DNA from: Ruegeria sp. 6PALISEP08
GTDB lineage: Bacteria; Pseudomonadota; Alphaproteobacteria; Rhodobacterales; Rhodobacteraceae
Assembly (NCBI RefSeq): GCF_001238295.1
Contig: NZ_LGXZ01000011.1
Span: 1 to 64,000, forward strand
Direction: 5' to 3'
Length of the DNA stretch: 64,000 nucleotides
Shown piece by piece: positions 7,889 to 16,509 of this stretch (its first letter is position 1; the number at the start of each line of letters is the position of its first letter). A program made the translations under genes and the position numbers. The notes below the pieces were generated by a model, which was not told where the DNA came from, made no database searches, and worked only from the letters and a program-made list of their open reading frames with translations.

Positions 7889-8548
7889 ATGAGTGAGATG
7901 AGCAAGTCGATTAAACATCACCTGACAGATGACCTGCTGATGGCTTATGCTGCGGGGAATTTGCCCGAGGCGTTCGATCTAATGGTCGCGACCCATCTGT
8001 CCCTGTGTAACCATTGCCGCGCACGGGCCGAGAGCTTTGACGCCGTTGGTGGGCAAGTTCTGGACGATCAAGCAGGTTTAGTCGCCATTTCTGATGCTTC
8101 TTTGGCGGCAACCATGGCCTTGATAGCTCAGGGCGCACCGACCCCCAAACCCGCGCGCGCCGGCTGCTCCGTTTTGCCAACCCCCTTGCAGGACTACGTG
8201 GGTGGAACCGTCGCAGACATTCGCTGGAAATCGATTGGCATGGGCGTGAAGCAGGCCATCCTGCCGACCACCAAAGAGGCCACAGCGCGATTGTTGTTCA
8301 TTCCAGCCGGCGCGGCGGTCCCGGACCACGGTCATCAGGGCAAGGAACTGACAATGGTACTGCAAGGCGCGTTTTCGGACGAGGTTGATCACTTCGCTCG
8401 CGGTGATGTTGAAATCGCTGACGAGAACCTGGAACACTCACCCGTCGCTGATATCTCGGAAGACTGCATTTGTCTTGCGGTCACGGATGCGCCGCTGAAG
8501 TTCAGCAAGCTCATGCCGCGCCTGTTCCAGCCCTTCCTACGCATCTGA
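7889..8548 (+). CDS. chrR: Anti-sigma factor ChrR
   Basis: A 219-residue zinc-binding anti-sigma factor that sequesters RpoE until singlet oxygen or related oxidants appear. The N-terminal anti-sigma domain (about residues 1-85) carries the HxxxCxxC zinc motif in ATHLSLCNHCRA. The C-terminal cupin domain (about 105-200) has metal-ligand residues in PDHGHQGKELTMVLQG followed by a later His in NLEHSPV, as in R. sphaeroides ChrR. It is translated directly behind rpoE with a 1-bp gap and shares its promoter. The length matches the known protein (about 213). Confidence 0.93.
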   Translation: MSEMSKSIKHHLTDDLLMAYAAGNLPEAFDLMVATHLSLCNHCRARAESFDAVGGQVLDDQAGLVAISDASLAATMALIAQGAPTPKPARAGCSVLPTPLQDYVGGTVADIRWKSIGMGVKQAILPTTKEATARLLFIPAGAAVPDHGHQGKELTMVLQGAFSDEVDHFARGDVEIADENLEHSPVADISEDCICLAVTDAPLKFSKLMPRLFQPFLRI

Positions 8549-8594
8549 CCTGCTGGTGATTTCCACCTCAGGCCCGACTTGAAAGGACACAGAC

Positions 8595-8999
8595 ATGACA
8601 GGAAAACTACTTTTGTCGACCCTTTTGCTGGGCGTTGCAGCTGGCGCATCAGCCCAAATGAGGGCTGAGGTACAGTTTGAGTCCGGCAATTATGGCACCA
8701 TGGTCAGCGGGACTGTCACTGGCGATGAATATTTCGACTATGTGCTGGGCGCCAAAGCCGGACAGGAGATGTTGGCCGACCTTCAGGTCAGTGACACCAA
8801 TGGAAACGGCGTCATTTACTTCAATATCCTGCCACCGGGAAGCGACGGCGTTGCGATCTATAATGGATCGATTAACGGCAATACGGCCCGGATCAACTTG
8901 CCAGACGAAGGAGATTACACGATCCGCGTCTACCTGATGGGCAATGACAGGGACACAGGCAAAACCGTGGGGTACAATCTGGACCTGTCGATCCAGTGA
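8595..8999 (+). CDS. Small secreted beta-sandwich protein, PliG-like
   Basis: A 134-residue secreted protein with a clear signal peptide (cleavage near ASA|QM, residue 21). The mature part has the blocks DEYFDYVLGAKAGQEM, YFNILPPGSDG and EGDYTIRVYLMGN. These resemble periplasmic PliG-type inhibitors of g-type lysozyme and pre-peptidase C-terminal-like beta sandwiches. AGGACAC precedes the ATG. It lies 46 bp after chrR and might be co-transcribed. A lysozyme-inhibitor function is inferred from fold-like resemblance only. Confidence 0.7.
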   Translation: MTGKLLLSTLLLGVAAGASAQMRAEVQFESGNYGTMVSGTVTGDEYFDYVLGAKAGQEMLADLQVSDTNGNGVIYFNILPPGSDGVAIYNGSINGNTARINLPDEGDYTIRVYLMGNDRDTGKTVGYNLDLSIQ

Positions 9000-9001
9000 T
9001 T

Positions 9002-10231
9002 TCAGCCTTCGTGACGCGCCAAAGGCACAACGTCTGACGCGGCATCAGGTGCGATTTCCTCGAAATCAAAATTGTCCAGACGTTGCGCCCGTCGGCCAGC
9101 TTTTTCCGCACTGATCTTGATTTCCGAGATATCCTTGGCCGCCTGTCCAAAATGGCGGTCCAGATTGGTCACACGATCCCCCAGACGATCCACATCCTTG
9201 TGCAGCAACCCCAGTTCTTTGCGGATCGCACCGGCCTGTTCGCGCATGCGCGCATCCTTCAGGATCGCGCGCATCGTGTTCAGCGTCGCCATGCAGGTGG
9301 TGGGTGAAACGATCCAGACGCGCTTGGCAAAACTCTCCTGAACCAGCTCAGGGAACTTGGCGTGAAGTTCAGCATAAACGGCCTCGGACGGCAGGAACAT
9401 CAGCGCACCATCGGCGGTTTCACCGTCCAGGATGTACTTCTCGGCAATGTCGGTGATGTGTTTGCGGACCGTACTGCGGAACATCTGCAAGGCCGCTTTC
9501 AGCTCAGCGTCATTGGTCGCACCTATTAATGCCTCATACGCCTCCAACGGGAATTTGCTGTCGATCACGATGGGGCCCGGCGGGTTCGGCAGATGGATCA
9601 GACAATCCGCACGACGCCCGTTGGACAGCGTGGCCTGCAACTTGAAACTGTCCCGGGGCAGTGCCTTTGAGACAATGTCAGTCAGCTGAATTTCCCCAAA
9701 CGCACCGCGCGTCTGCTTGTTTGACAGGATATCCTGCAGGCTGAGAACATCGCCAGACAGTTTGGTGATATTGTCCTGCGCTTTGTCGATCGCGGCCAGA
9801 CGCTCCTGCAATTGGGTCAAGGATGTCGCGGTCTGTTTCGATGACCCATGCAGAGATTCTTTCATCCTCTCCTGCATCTCGGCCAGCGCACGTGCAGACT
9901 TCATGGCGTTATCAGCCAGCCGGTCATTCATCTGCTGCTGGACCGAGGACAGACGCGCCTCGACCGTTTGGATCACCTGCACCTGCGCATTGGCCTGCGT
10001 GTCCGAGACATGCTGCAAGCCACCTCGCATTTGCTCTTGCCCCTGCCCCAATTGCTGCACATGCTGGCCCAGATGCGCCATTTGCCGCGCCAGAGGTTCC
10101 GCCATCCGGGCCGAGCGATTGGCTGCCCGTAAAGACAGGAACAAAAGCAGCAGGATCAGCAGGACAACCCCGCCGGCGGTCAGAAGAACCGGGTCGTTCA
10201 GTGGGATCTGGGTGCCTGCAATCTGGATCAT
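9002..10231 (-). CDS. rmuC: DNA recombination protein RmuC
   Basis: A 409-residue RmuC-family protein. One N-terminal membrane anchor (about residues 15-37, VLLTAGGVVLLILLLLFLSL) is followed by a long Gln/Ala-rich coiled coil to about residue 165. The conserved RmuC core then begins with TRGAFGEIQL and continues through PIVIDSKFPLEAYEAL and VSPTTCMATLNTM. RmuC limits inversions at short repeats and has a predicted nuclease-like core. It is convergent with the secreted-protein gene, with 2 bp between stop codons, and follows mutL on the same strand. Confidence 0.93.
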   Translation of the reverse strand: MIQIAGTQIPLNDPVLLTAGGVVLLILLLLFLSLRAANRSARMAEPLARQMAHLGQHVQQLGQGQEQMRGGLQHVSDTQANAQVQVIQTVEARLSSVQQQMNDRLADNAMKSARALAEMQERMKESLHGSSKQTATSLTQLQERLAAIDKAQDNITKLSGDVLSLQDILSNKQTRGAFGEIQLTDIVSKALPRDSFKLQATLSNGRRADCLIHLPNPPGPIVIDSKFPLEAYEALIGATNDAELKAALQMFRSTVRKHITDIAEKYILDGETADGALMFLPSEAVYAELHAKFPELVQESFAKRVWIVSPTTCMATLNTMRAILKDARMREQAGAIRKELGLLHKDVDRLGDRVTNLDRHFGQAAKDISEIKISAEKAGRRAQRLDNFDFEEIAPDAASDVVPLARHEG

Positions 10232-10288
10232 GTCAGTCTTTATGTTCTCGTTTTGTTTCTATCTTCTTAATAGGTTCTGAACGACGGA

Positions 10289-12151
10289 TCAACTGCGTCC
10301 GAACAACCTTTCGATATCGCTGAGCTTCAACTCCACATAGGTCGGGCGACCGTGGTTGCATTGACCTGAATGCGGTGTCGCCTCCATCTCGCGCAGCAGG
10401 GCGTTCATTTCTTCGGCGCGCATCCGGCGGCCGGATCGGATGGAACCGTGGCAGGCCACCCGGCTGAGGATCGCCTCGATCTTTGCCTGAACCATCTGGC
10501 TTTCGCCCTGATCGGCCAGTTCGTCGAGGATATCGAGGATCATCGCGCGGGCATCGACCTCACCCAGAATGGCTGGGGTTTCACGCACAGCGACAGCTCC
10601 GCCACCAAAAGGCTCAACCGTCAGGCTAAAGCGCGTCAAATCATCCGCAACGGCCATCAGACGTGCGCAGTCACTTTCCGACAGTTCCACGATTTCAGGG
10701 ATCAGAAGCGCCTGCGCCGCGACGCCGTTATTGGCCATCTGAGTTTTGAGTTTCTCATAGACCAACCGTTCATGTGCGGCGTGCTGGTCCACAATCACCA
10801 TACCGTCGGCGGTTTGCGCGATAATGTAATTCTCGTGCACCTGCCCCCGCGCGGCCCCTAAAGGCAAGTCCTGCGGTTGGGAGTCTTGTGCTTCCACTAC
10901 CGGGGTAATTGGGGTCGGTTCGACAATGCTGCCGCTGTAATCTTGGGCCAGTTCAGCAAAGCCCGGAGACTGCGCCCGATAGGCCGCCTGCCGCGCAGCG
11001 GGCGAAGGTCGGTCCATCTGATACACCCGCGCCGGGGTCGGTTGCGCCGGTTCCGGCCGCATCGCGCCCAGGGTCGCGTTGGCCACGGTCGAGGACGCCC
11101 GATGTCCAGCCTCGGCCAGTGCATGGCGCAGGCTGGACACGATCAAGCCCCGTGCAACGCCGGGGTCGCGGAACCGAACCTCGGATTTGGCGGGATGAAC
11201 GTTCACATCCACCAGCGTCGGGTCACAGTCGATAAACAAAGCCGCCGCCGGATGACGATCGCGGCTGAGGAAGTCGAAATATGCGGCCCTCAAAGCGCCG
11301 GTCAGCATCTTGTCGCGCACGGGGCGGCCATTGACGAACAGATACTGTGCGACTGCTGCGCCACGCGAGTAAGTCGGCAAGGCAGCATAGCCATAAAGCC
11401 GGATGCCCTCACGTGTGGCGTCGATCCGCAGAGCGTTTTCGGCAAATTCACGCCCGATCACGCAGGCCAGACGGGCGTGGAGCGCGTCGAACAGATCTCC
11501 GTTCTCGCGATCCGCACGGAAAGTGACACGGCCCTCGCCACCGCCCGACACATCGCGCAGGGTGAAGGTCACGGAAGGTTCGGCCATCGCCAACCGTTTC
11601 ACTGTGTCGCTGATGGCCTGTGCCTCGGCCCGGTCGGTGCGCATGAACTTCAGCCGGGCCGGTGTGGCGAAGAACAGATCGCGCAGCTCGACCACTGTGC
11701 CTGTGCGTAGGGCGGCGGGTTTGACGGCGCCCATCCTGCCGCCCGCAACGTGGATCTGCGCCGCATCCATGCCCGGCACGCGGCTGGTGATGGTCAGGCG
11801 CCCGACCGCGCCCAAAGAGGGCAGCGCCTCACCCCGAAAACCAAAGGTGTGGATGTTCAGCAAGTCTGACCCGTCGATCTTTGACGTGGCATGGCGGGAC
11901 AAAGCCAGCGGCAGATCATCGGGCGAGATACCGCAACCATCATCCGTGACACGGATCAGGGTCTTGCCTCCATCTGCAATATCGATGGCAATCCGCGTGG
12001 CCCCTGCGTCAATAGCGTTCTCGACCAGTTCCTTCACAGCAGAGGCCGGACGTTCCACCACCTCACCGGCGGCAATCCTGTTGATTGCAGCATCGTCCAG
12101 CTGTCGGATCACCGGGCGGCTTTCGCCGATATTGGGGTTTGATTGCGCCAT
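10289..12151 (-). CDS. mutL: DNA mismatch repair endonuclease MutL
   Basis: A 620-residue MutL. The GHKL ATPase motifs are [20 protein letters not shown] and [13 protein letters not shown]. The [14 protein letters not shown] block marks the C-terminal domain with a DQHAxHERxxYE-like endonuclease motif, and [11 protein letters not shown] lies near the end. This suggests a nicking-competent MutL, usual in bacteria without MutH. The start is placed at MAQSNPN; the frame is open a further 41 codons upstream, but that stretch lacks family similarity. The next gene on this strand, rmuC, starts 57 bp after the stop. Confidence 0.93.
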   Translation of the reverse strand: MAQSNPNIGESRPVIRQLDDAAINRIAAGEVVERPASAVKELVENAIDAGATRIAIDIADGGKTLIRVTDDGCGISPDDLPLALSRHATSKIDGSDLLNIHTFGFRGEALPSLGAVGRLTITSRVPGMDAAQIHVAGGRMGAVKPAALRTGTVVELRDLFFATPARLKFMRTDRAEAQAISDTVKRLAMAEPSVTFTLRDVSGGGEGRVTFRADRENGDLFDALHARLACVIGREFAENALRIDATREGIRLYGYAALPTYSRGAAVAQYLFVNGRPVRDKMLTGALRAAYFDFLSRDRHPAAALFIDCDPTLVDVNVHPAKSEVRFRDPGVARGLIVSSLRHALAEAGHRASSTVANATLGAMRPEPAQPTPARVYQMDRPSPAARQAAYRAQSPGFAELAQDYSGSIVEPTPITPVVEAQDSQPQDLPLGAARGQVHENYIIAQTADGMVIVDQHAAHERLVYEKLKTQMANNGVAAQALLIPEIVELSESDCARLMAVADDLTRFSLTVEPFGGGAVAVRETPAILGEVDARAMILDILDELADQGESQMVQAKIEAILSRVACHGSIRSGRRMRAEEMNALLREMEATPHSGQCNHGRPTYVELKLSDIERLFGRS

Positions 12152-12322
12152 ACCGCTAGACCTAGCACAATCGCACACGATTCTGCCACTGGTTTGCGCA
12201 GGTTTTCTGATCAGAAAAAAGGTGTCCGGGGGGCCGTGAACGGCTTTGCCTTCAGGTCCACCCGGACGCACCAAGTGAGTGGTGTGAGTCAGTTAATGAA
12301 TAGTGGGCGTGTAACATGTGCC

Positions 12323-12358
12323 TGCCCAATAATCTTCTTAAGATTAACCTTTTGGGCA
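12323..12358. other. Nested inverted repeat between troD and mutL
   Basis: The outer arms tgcccaa (12323-12329) and ttgggca (12352-12358) enclose the inner arms taatctt (12330-12336) and aagatta (12340-12346) with a 3-nt loop. The structure lies 55 bp past the troD stop and about 170 bp before mutL on the same strand. It may be a weak terminator or an operator; there is no clean T-run. Confidence 0.4.
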
Positions 12359-12413
12359 TCTGGGCAGAGATTGGCCGACGACGCACGGGCAGGTGTGGCA
12401 GGAACATGCCGGA

Positions 12414-13343
12414 TCACGCAGATGTGTGCGCCCCGATACGCGCTCGGCAGGGTCCGAACATAGCGGCTGCGGCAAGTATCAAACCGGACATCGTGGCAAT
12501 CATGCCCGCCGCGCTGACTGCATCCGACCCGCCCAGCCATAAAGGGCCGTAGCCTGCCAGCACATAGCCCGACACTGCCGAGGCTGTGGCGAACACAATA
12601 CTCCAGGCAATCTGCGCCTCGAGCCGGTTGGTCAACATTCTGGCCGCAGCCGGAGGGCAGATGAACATGGCGATCACGATGATCGAGCCTACTGCGTCGA
12701 ATGCGGCCACCGCCGCGATGGCCGCGGTAATAACCAGTGCCATGCCCAAGGCACCCGTTCGAATCCCGATCGTGCGCGCAAAGCCTTCATCGAAGGTGGA
12801 AATCTTCAGCGGTCGCCAGAACAGCCAGGTGAACACAGACACACCCACCAGCGTCAGAGCAATCCGGGACAGTTCAGGCGGCAGACCTGCAAGGGCTTCG
12901 ACATCCAGCAATGATCCCCAGCCGGTTGCATCCAGCCAGATCAGGCTTTCAAGGTTGCCATAAAGCGCATGTTCCACGTCCAGATGCACAGTCGAGGTGT
13001 CCGTCTGCTCAAGCAGCAAAACACCCGCCGCAAACATCGTGGTAAAGACAACGCCCATGGCTGCACCGGGTTCGATCTGACCCAGTCGGCGAATGGCCTC
13101 GATCAGAACCACAGCTACAATTGCAGCGCCCGCAGCACCCAGCATCATCGGCCAGGTCGATATTGCCCCGGTCAGCAGGAACGCCACAACAATACCCGGA
13201 AGCACCACATGGCTGATCGCGTCCCCGATCAGCGCCTGTTTGCGCAGCACCAGAAAATTGCCGGGCAAGGCGCAAGCAATGGCCGCAAATGTGCCAATCA
13301 GCAGCGGCGTCAGCGACAGCGGTACAAACTCCTCACCACTCAT
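12414..13343 (-). CDS. troD: Metal ABC transporter permease (second permease, TroD type)
   Basis: A 309-residue inner-membrane ABC-3-family permease with about eight or nine hydrophobic segments. It has the family motif RKQALIGDAISHVVLPGI near the N terminus and GSIIVIAMFICPPAAARMLT in the C-terminal half. It is the last gene of a four-gene leftward operon (binding protein, ATPase, permease, permease). The troC stop and troD start overlap by 4 bp. Together with TroC it would form the Mn/Zn/Fe channel. The gene is also named sitD or mntD in related genomes. Confidence 0.88.
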   Translation of the reverse strand: MSGEEFVPLSLTPLLIGTFAAIACALPGNFLVLRKQALIGDAISHVVLPGIVVAFLLTGAISTWPMMLGAAGAAIVAVVLIEAIRRLGQIEPGAAMGVVFTTMFAAGVLLLEQTDTSTVHLDVEHALYGNLESLIWLDATGWGSLLDVEALAGLPPELSRIALTLVGVSVFTWLFWRPLKISTFDEGFARTIGIRTGALGMALVITAAIAAVAAFDAVGSIIVIAMFICPPAAARMLTNRLEAQIAWSIVFATASAVSGYVLAGYGPLWLGGSDAVSAAGMIATMSGLILAAAAMFGPCRARIGAHTSA

Positions 13344-14545
13344 GCCGGTACCCCCTGCGGTCCGCCAATTTGACGGTCGATTTCAGCGATCTGATCATGG
13401 GTCATGACGGTTTCGATATCCCGCATCCCGTCATACAGCGCAGCCGTCGCCTCATGCGCCTGATCCCCGCGCACGATCTCCCAGCGTTTTTCGTCGCGCA
13501 GCGCCTTGCCGGCCCGCGCCTTGCCGGTGTCAGTGGCGACCCCGTCTGGCCGGACCAGACCCGCACGGCGCAGCAAGCGCAGCGTGAGCGGTTCGTAGAT
13601 CTTCTGCCCCTGCGCCAGTGCCAACAGACCCTGACGGATGTGCACCCGGCGTTGAAAGCGTAAATGCCGCAAGACCGCCGCCAGCACCCCCCGCTTTGGG
13701 GCGCAGAACAGGGACAGGACAAAAAACGCAAAGCTGACCAGAACGATGATCGGGCCTGTCGGCAAGTTGGGGGCAGAAGCGGAAATAGCAGCGCCGATGT
13801 ATCCGGCCAGACCTCCGGCAAGACCGGCAAGCAGGACAACGTGCTCCGAACGCTCCGACCAGAACCGCGCCGTGACCGCCGGGATGATCAGCAGAGCCAC
13901 AATCAGAATCAAGCCTACGATTTTCAGGCCGACCACAGTGACAGCCATGACCAACCCCATCATCGCAAGGTCGATGCGATGGATTGGCAAGCCACGGGCC
14001 GCAGCATATTCCGGGTCAAAGGCAACAAGAGTCATGGGACGGCGCAGGATCAGAACCAGCAGCAGCGTCGCCGCGCCACCGATGGCAATGATCATCGCAT
14101 CCGCCCACAGCATTCCGGCGGTCGAGCCCAACAAGAAGCCCTCCAACCCCGCCTGACGCCCTACACCCATGGTCTGGATGATTGTCAAAAGCACGATACC
14201 AAAACCGAAGAAGACGGATAGGATCGCGCCGATCGCTGCGTCTTCGGCCAGTCGGGTGCGGCGCGTCAGCCAATTCATGCAAAGAAGCCCAACCCAGGCC
14301 GAAATCGCTGACCCTGCCAGCAAGCCCAACAGGTTGCGCCCATCCCCACCCAGCGCGACCAAAACCATGAAAGCCAGACAGACGCCCGGCAGGGTTGCGT
14401 GGCTGATTGCATCGCTGACCAAAGCGCGCTTGCGCAGGAACAGGAACGTCCCCGTCACACCCGCCGATACACCCAGCAAAGTCGCACCAATGGCGACCAG
14501 CGTGGCGTTATAGCCAAGCTGCAGGGTCAGAGCGTCCCAAATCAT
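13340..14545 (-). CDS. troC: Metal ABC transporter permease with DtxR-like C-terminal tail
   Basis: A 401-residue ABC-3 permease. Residues 1 to about 285 are the membrane domain (RKRALVSDAISHATLPGV; LILIVALLIIPAVTARFW). A soluble tail of about 115 residues follows and contains a winged-helix-like stretch (EPLTLRLLRRAGLVRPDG) and an end resembling the DtxR-family metal-binding and dimerisation region (HEATAALYDGMRDIETVM). Some Tro/Mnt permeases carry such DtxR-like extensions, while plain members are about 280-300 residues. It lies 3 bp after troB and overlaps troD. Metal sensing by the tail is an inference. Confidence 0.85.
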   Translation of the reverse strand: MIWDALTLQLGYNATLVAIGATLLGVSAGVTGTFLFLRKRALVSDAISHATLPGVCLAFMVLVALGGDGRNLLGLLAGSAISAWVGLLCMNWLTRRTRLAEDAAIGAILSVFFGFGIVLLTIIQTMGVGRQAGLEGFLLGSTAGMLWADAMIIAIGGAATLLLVLILRRPMTLVAFDPEYAAARGLPIHRIDLAMMGLVMAVTVVGLKIVGLILIVALLIIPAVTARFWSERSEHVVLLAGLAGGLAGYIGAAISASAPNLPTGPIIVLVSFAFFVLSLFCAPKRGVLAAVLRHLRFQRRVHIRQGLLALAQGQKIYEPLTLRLLRRAGLVRPDGVATDTGKARAGKALRDEKRWEIVRGDQAHEATAALYDGMRDIETVMTHDQIAEIDRQIGGPQGVPA

Positions 14546-14548
14546 GTG

Positions 14549-15352
14549 TTATCCCAGTGCGCGCGAAATCTGATCAATCTGCGCGGTTGCCAGCCGCCCT
14601 CCATAAGCGGATTGCAACGTTTCCGCAGTGAAAGCCTCGGACACCGGCCCTTCGGCCACTTTGCGGGTATTGATCAGGAAAACGTGGTCGAAGTAATCGG
14701 TCACGGTCGCCAGATCGTGATGCACCACCACAACTGTTTTGCCCGCGTCTTTCAGGGATTTCAGCACCGCAATAATGGCCTTCTCGGTGGCGGCGTCCAC
14801 CCCGGCGAAAGGTTCATCCAGAAGGTACAGATCCGCCCCTTGCGCCAAAGCGCGGGCCAGAAATACCCTCTGCTGCTGGCCACCGGACAATTGCCCGATC
14901 TGACGATCCGCGAAGTCCCGCATTCCGACACGGTTCAGACAGTCCATCGCGCACGCCTTGTGACGGGCGCGGACGCGCCCCAGAAGCCCAAGCTCACGCG
15001 ACAGGCCCATCAGGATCACGTCAATCACACGCGTTGGGAAATCCCAATCTACGCTGGCCCGCTGCGGGACATAGGCAATGCGCGCACGCTGCTTGTCCAA
15101 TGGCTGACCAAAAACGATTACCTGACCTGACAGAGGCGAAACGATACCAAGCGCCGCCTTGAGCAAAGTGGACTTCCCAGCCCCGTTCGGTCCGATGATC
15201 GCAGTCATCGCACCGGGCTGGACGGTCATATCAACCGAAAAGACCGCAGGCTTTTGCCCGTATGATACTGTCAGTCCGCGCACAGCAAGGGGGCTGTCTT
15301 CCAACCTTTGCGCCTCAACTGTCACGCCTTCATTGCTGATCAGGTCCAACAT
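14549..15352 (-). CDS. troB: Metal ABC transporter ATP-binding protein
   Basis: A 267-residue ABC ATPase energising metal import. Walker A is GPNGAGKST, the Q-loop lies in YVPQRASVDWDFP (typical of the Mn/Zn subgroup), the signature is LSGGQQQR, Walker B is LYLLDEPFAGVD and the switch His is in VVVHHDL. The start is set at the ATG three bases inside a TTG that also opens the frame. The troA stop lies immediately upstream, so translation is coupled. It is second of four genes in the operon. Confidence 0.92.
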   Translation of the reverse strand: MLDLISNEGVTVEAQRLEDSPLAVRGLTVSYGQKPAVFSVDMTVQPGAMTAIIGPNGAGKSTLLKAALGIVSPLSGQVIVFGQPLDKQRARIAYVPQRASVDWDFPTRVIDVILMGLSRELGLLGRVRARHKACAMDCLNRVGMRDFADRQIGQLSGGQQQRVFLARALAQGADLYLLDEPFAGVDAATEKAIIAVLKSLKDAGKTVVVVHHDLATVTDYFDHVFLINTRKVAEGPVSEAFTAETLQSAYGGRLATAQIDQISRALG

Positions 15353-15355
15353 CAA

Positions 15356-16309
15356 TCAAAATCCCGCCGACAGTTTTCCGTCCATGCCACGACCCGGCAC
15401 ATCGCCACCCAAAGCACCAGCAATGACAGTGATGTTATGGTCCAGCATTCCGACATAGGTACCTTCATAAGTACCCTCTTCACCCATGGCATCCGAGAAC
15501 AGCTCGCCCCCGACTTTCACGTCATGCCCCTTGGCAGCCGCACCTTCGATCAGCGCGCGGATCGAACGATCCGAGACCGAGCTTTCAACGAAGACAGCCG
15601 TGACCTGACGGTCAACCAGCAAATCTACCAGTTCACCGATCCGGTTCAGACCAGCCTCGGACTGGGTCGAGATTCCCTGAATGCCCAGAACCTCGAACCC
15701 GAAGCTTTCGCCAAAATAACCAAAGGCGTCGTGGGCGGTGATCAGAACCTTGCTGCTTTCCGGAACGGAAGACAACGCGTTGTTGGCATACGTTGCCAGA
15801 CGATCGATATCAGCCAGATGGGCCTTTGCATTTGCTGCAAAAACCTCGGCCGCTTCGGGGCGTGCTTCAGTCAATGCAGTCTGGATTTCCAGTACAACAT
15901 CACGCCACAACTTGGGTGTCATCCAGACATGTGGATCAAACTTGTCGGCGTAATCATCATGCGCACGCAGTTTGGATTTATCGACCCCTTCAGCAACTGC
16001 GACCACGGTCCGTTTGCGCCCCAGATCATGGAAGAAATGTTCCATCTGCGCTTCCAGATACAGACCGTGCCACAGGATCAGATCCGCGCGGGTCATGGCC
16101 GCGATGTCACTGCGGGTCTGGCGATAGGCATGCGGGTCCACGCCGGGGCCCATCAGCCCTTTGACCTCAACCTGATCGCCACCGACCTGACGCGCCGCAT
16201 CCGCGATCATGCCCGTCGTGGCAACCACTTTGAGCGGTGCCTCGGCCCAAGCTGCCAGTGGCAGTGAAACCGCCAGCACCAATGTGCAAAGAAAACTCCG
16301 ACGAATCAT
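15356..16309 (-). CDS. troA: TroA-type metal-binding periplasmic protein
   Basis: A 317-residue cluster A-I solute-binding protein with a Sec signal peptide (cleavage near AWA|EAP, residue 22). The predicted ligands are His60 (GVDPHAY), His127 (FDPHVWM), His193 (TAHDAFGYF) and Asp273 (GGELFSDAMG). This His-His-His-Asp set matches Treponema TroA (Zn/Mn), not PsaA-like proteins with Glu at the third site. The loop lacks the long His-rich insert of ZnuA. The start is chosen for GAGGT six bases upstream. First gene of the operon, behind a palindromic Mur/Fur-like box. Confidence 0.88.
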   Translation of the reverse strand: MIRRSFLCTLVLAVSLPLAAWAEAPLKVVATTGMIADAARQVGGDQVEVKGLMGPGVDPHAYRQTRSDIAAMTRADLILWHGLYLEAQMEHFFHDLGRKRTVVAVAEGVDKSKLRAHDDYADKFDPHVWMTPKLWRDVVLEIQTALTEARPEAAEVFAANAKAHLADIDRLATYANNALSSVPESSKVLITAHDAFGYFGESFGFEVLGIQGISTQSEAGLNRIGELVDLLVDRQVTAVFVESSVSDRSIRALIEGAAAKGHDVKVGGELFSDAMGEEGTYEGTYVGMLDHNITVIAGALGGDVPGRGMDGKLSAGF

Positions 16310-16342
16310 CTTAGACCTCAATTTCGCGTCCTGATTAGGATA

Positions 16343-16371
16343 AATATGAGAACCACTCGCAACCAAGTCAA
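16343..16371 (-). promoter_or_regulatory. Candidate sigma-70 promoter for tro operon
   Basis: On the minus strand, TTGACT (16371-16366), a 17-nt spacer, then CATATT (16348-16343). It lies about 35-60 bp upstream of the troA start codon and just downstream of the palindromic operator. Confidence 0.5.
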
Positions 16372-16377
16372 CGCTAA

Positions 16378-16392
16378 TGCGAATTATTCGCA
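16378..16392. promoter_or_regulatory. Palindromic Mur/Fur-like operator upstream of troA
   Basis: TGCGAATTATTCGCA is a perfect 7-1-7 palindrome, 69 bp upstream of troA and 6 bp from the candidate -35. Alphaproteobacterial Mur (manganese-responsive Fur) boxes upstream of sitABCD/mntABCD have TGC-AAT-like half sites. Metal-dependent repression is therefore likely, though which regulator binds is an inference. deoC lies on the other side, 118 bp away. Confidence 0.6.
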
Positions 16393-16509
16393 AGAAAGTC
16401 ATGCTTATTTGTCCATTTGGTCAAAAATTTCCCAATCAAACCCTCTCAACACCTTCCATTCCACGGCCTACCATGCGATTTTGTCGCAAACCTCCCAAAG
16501 GACGTGACT

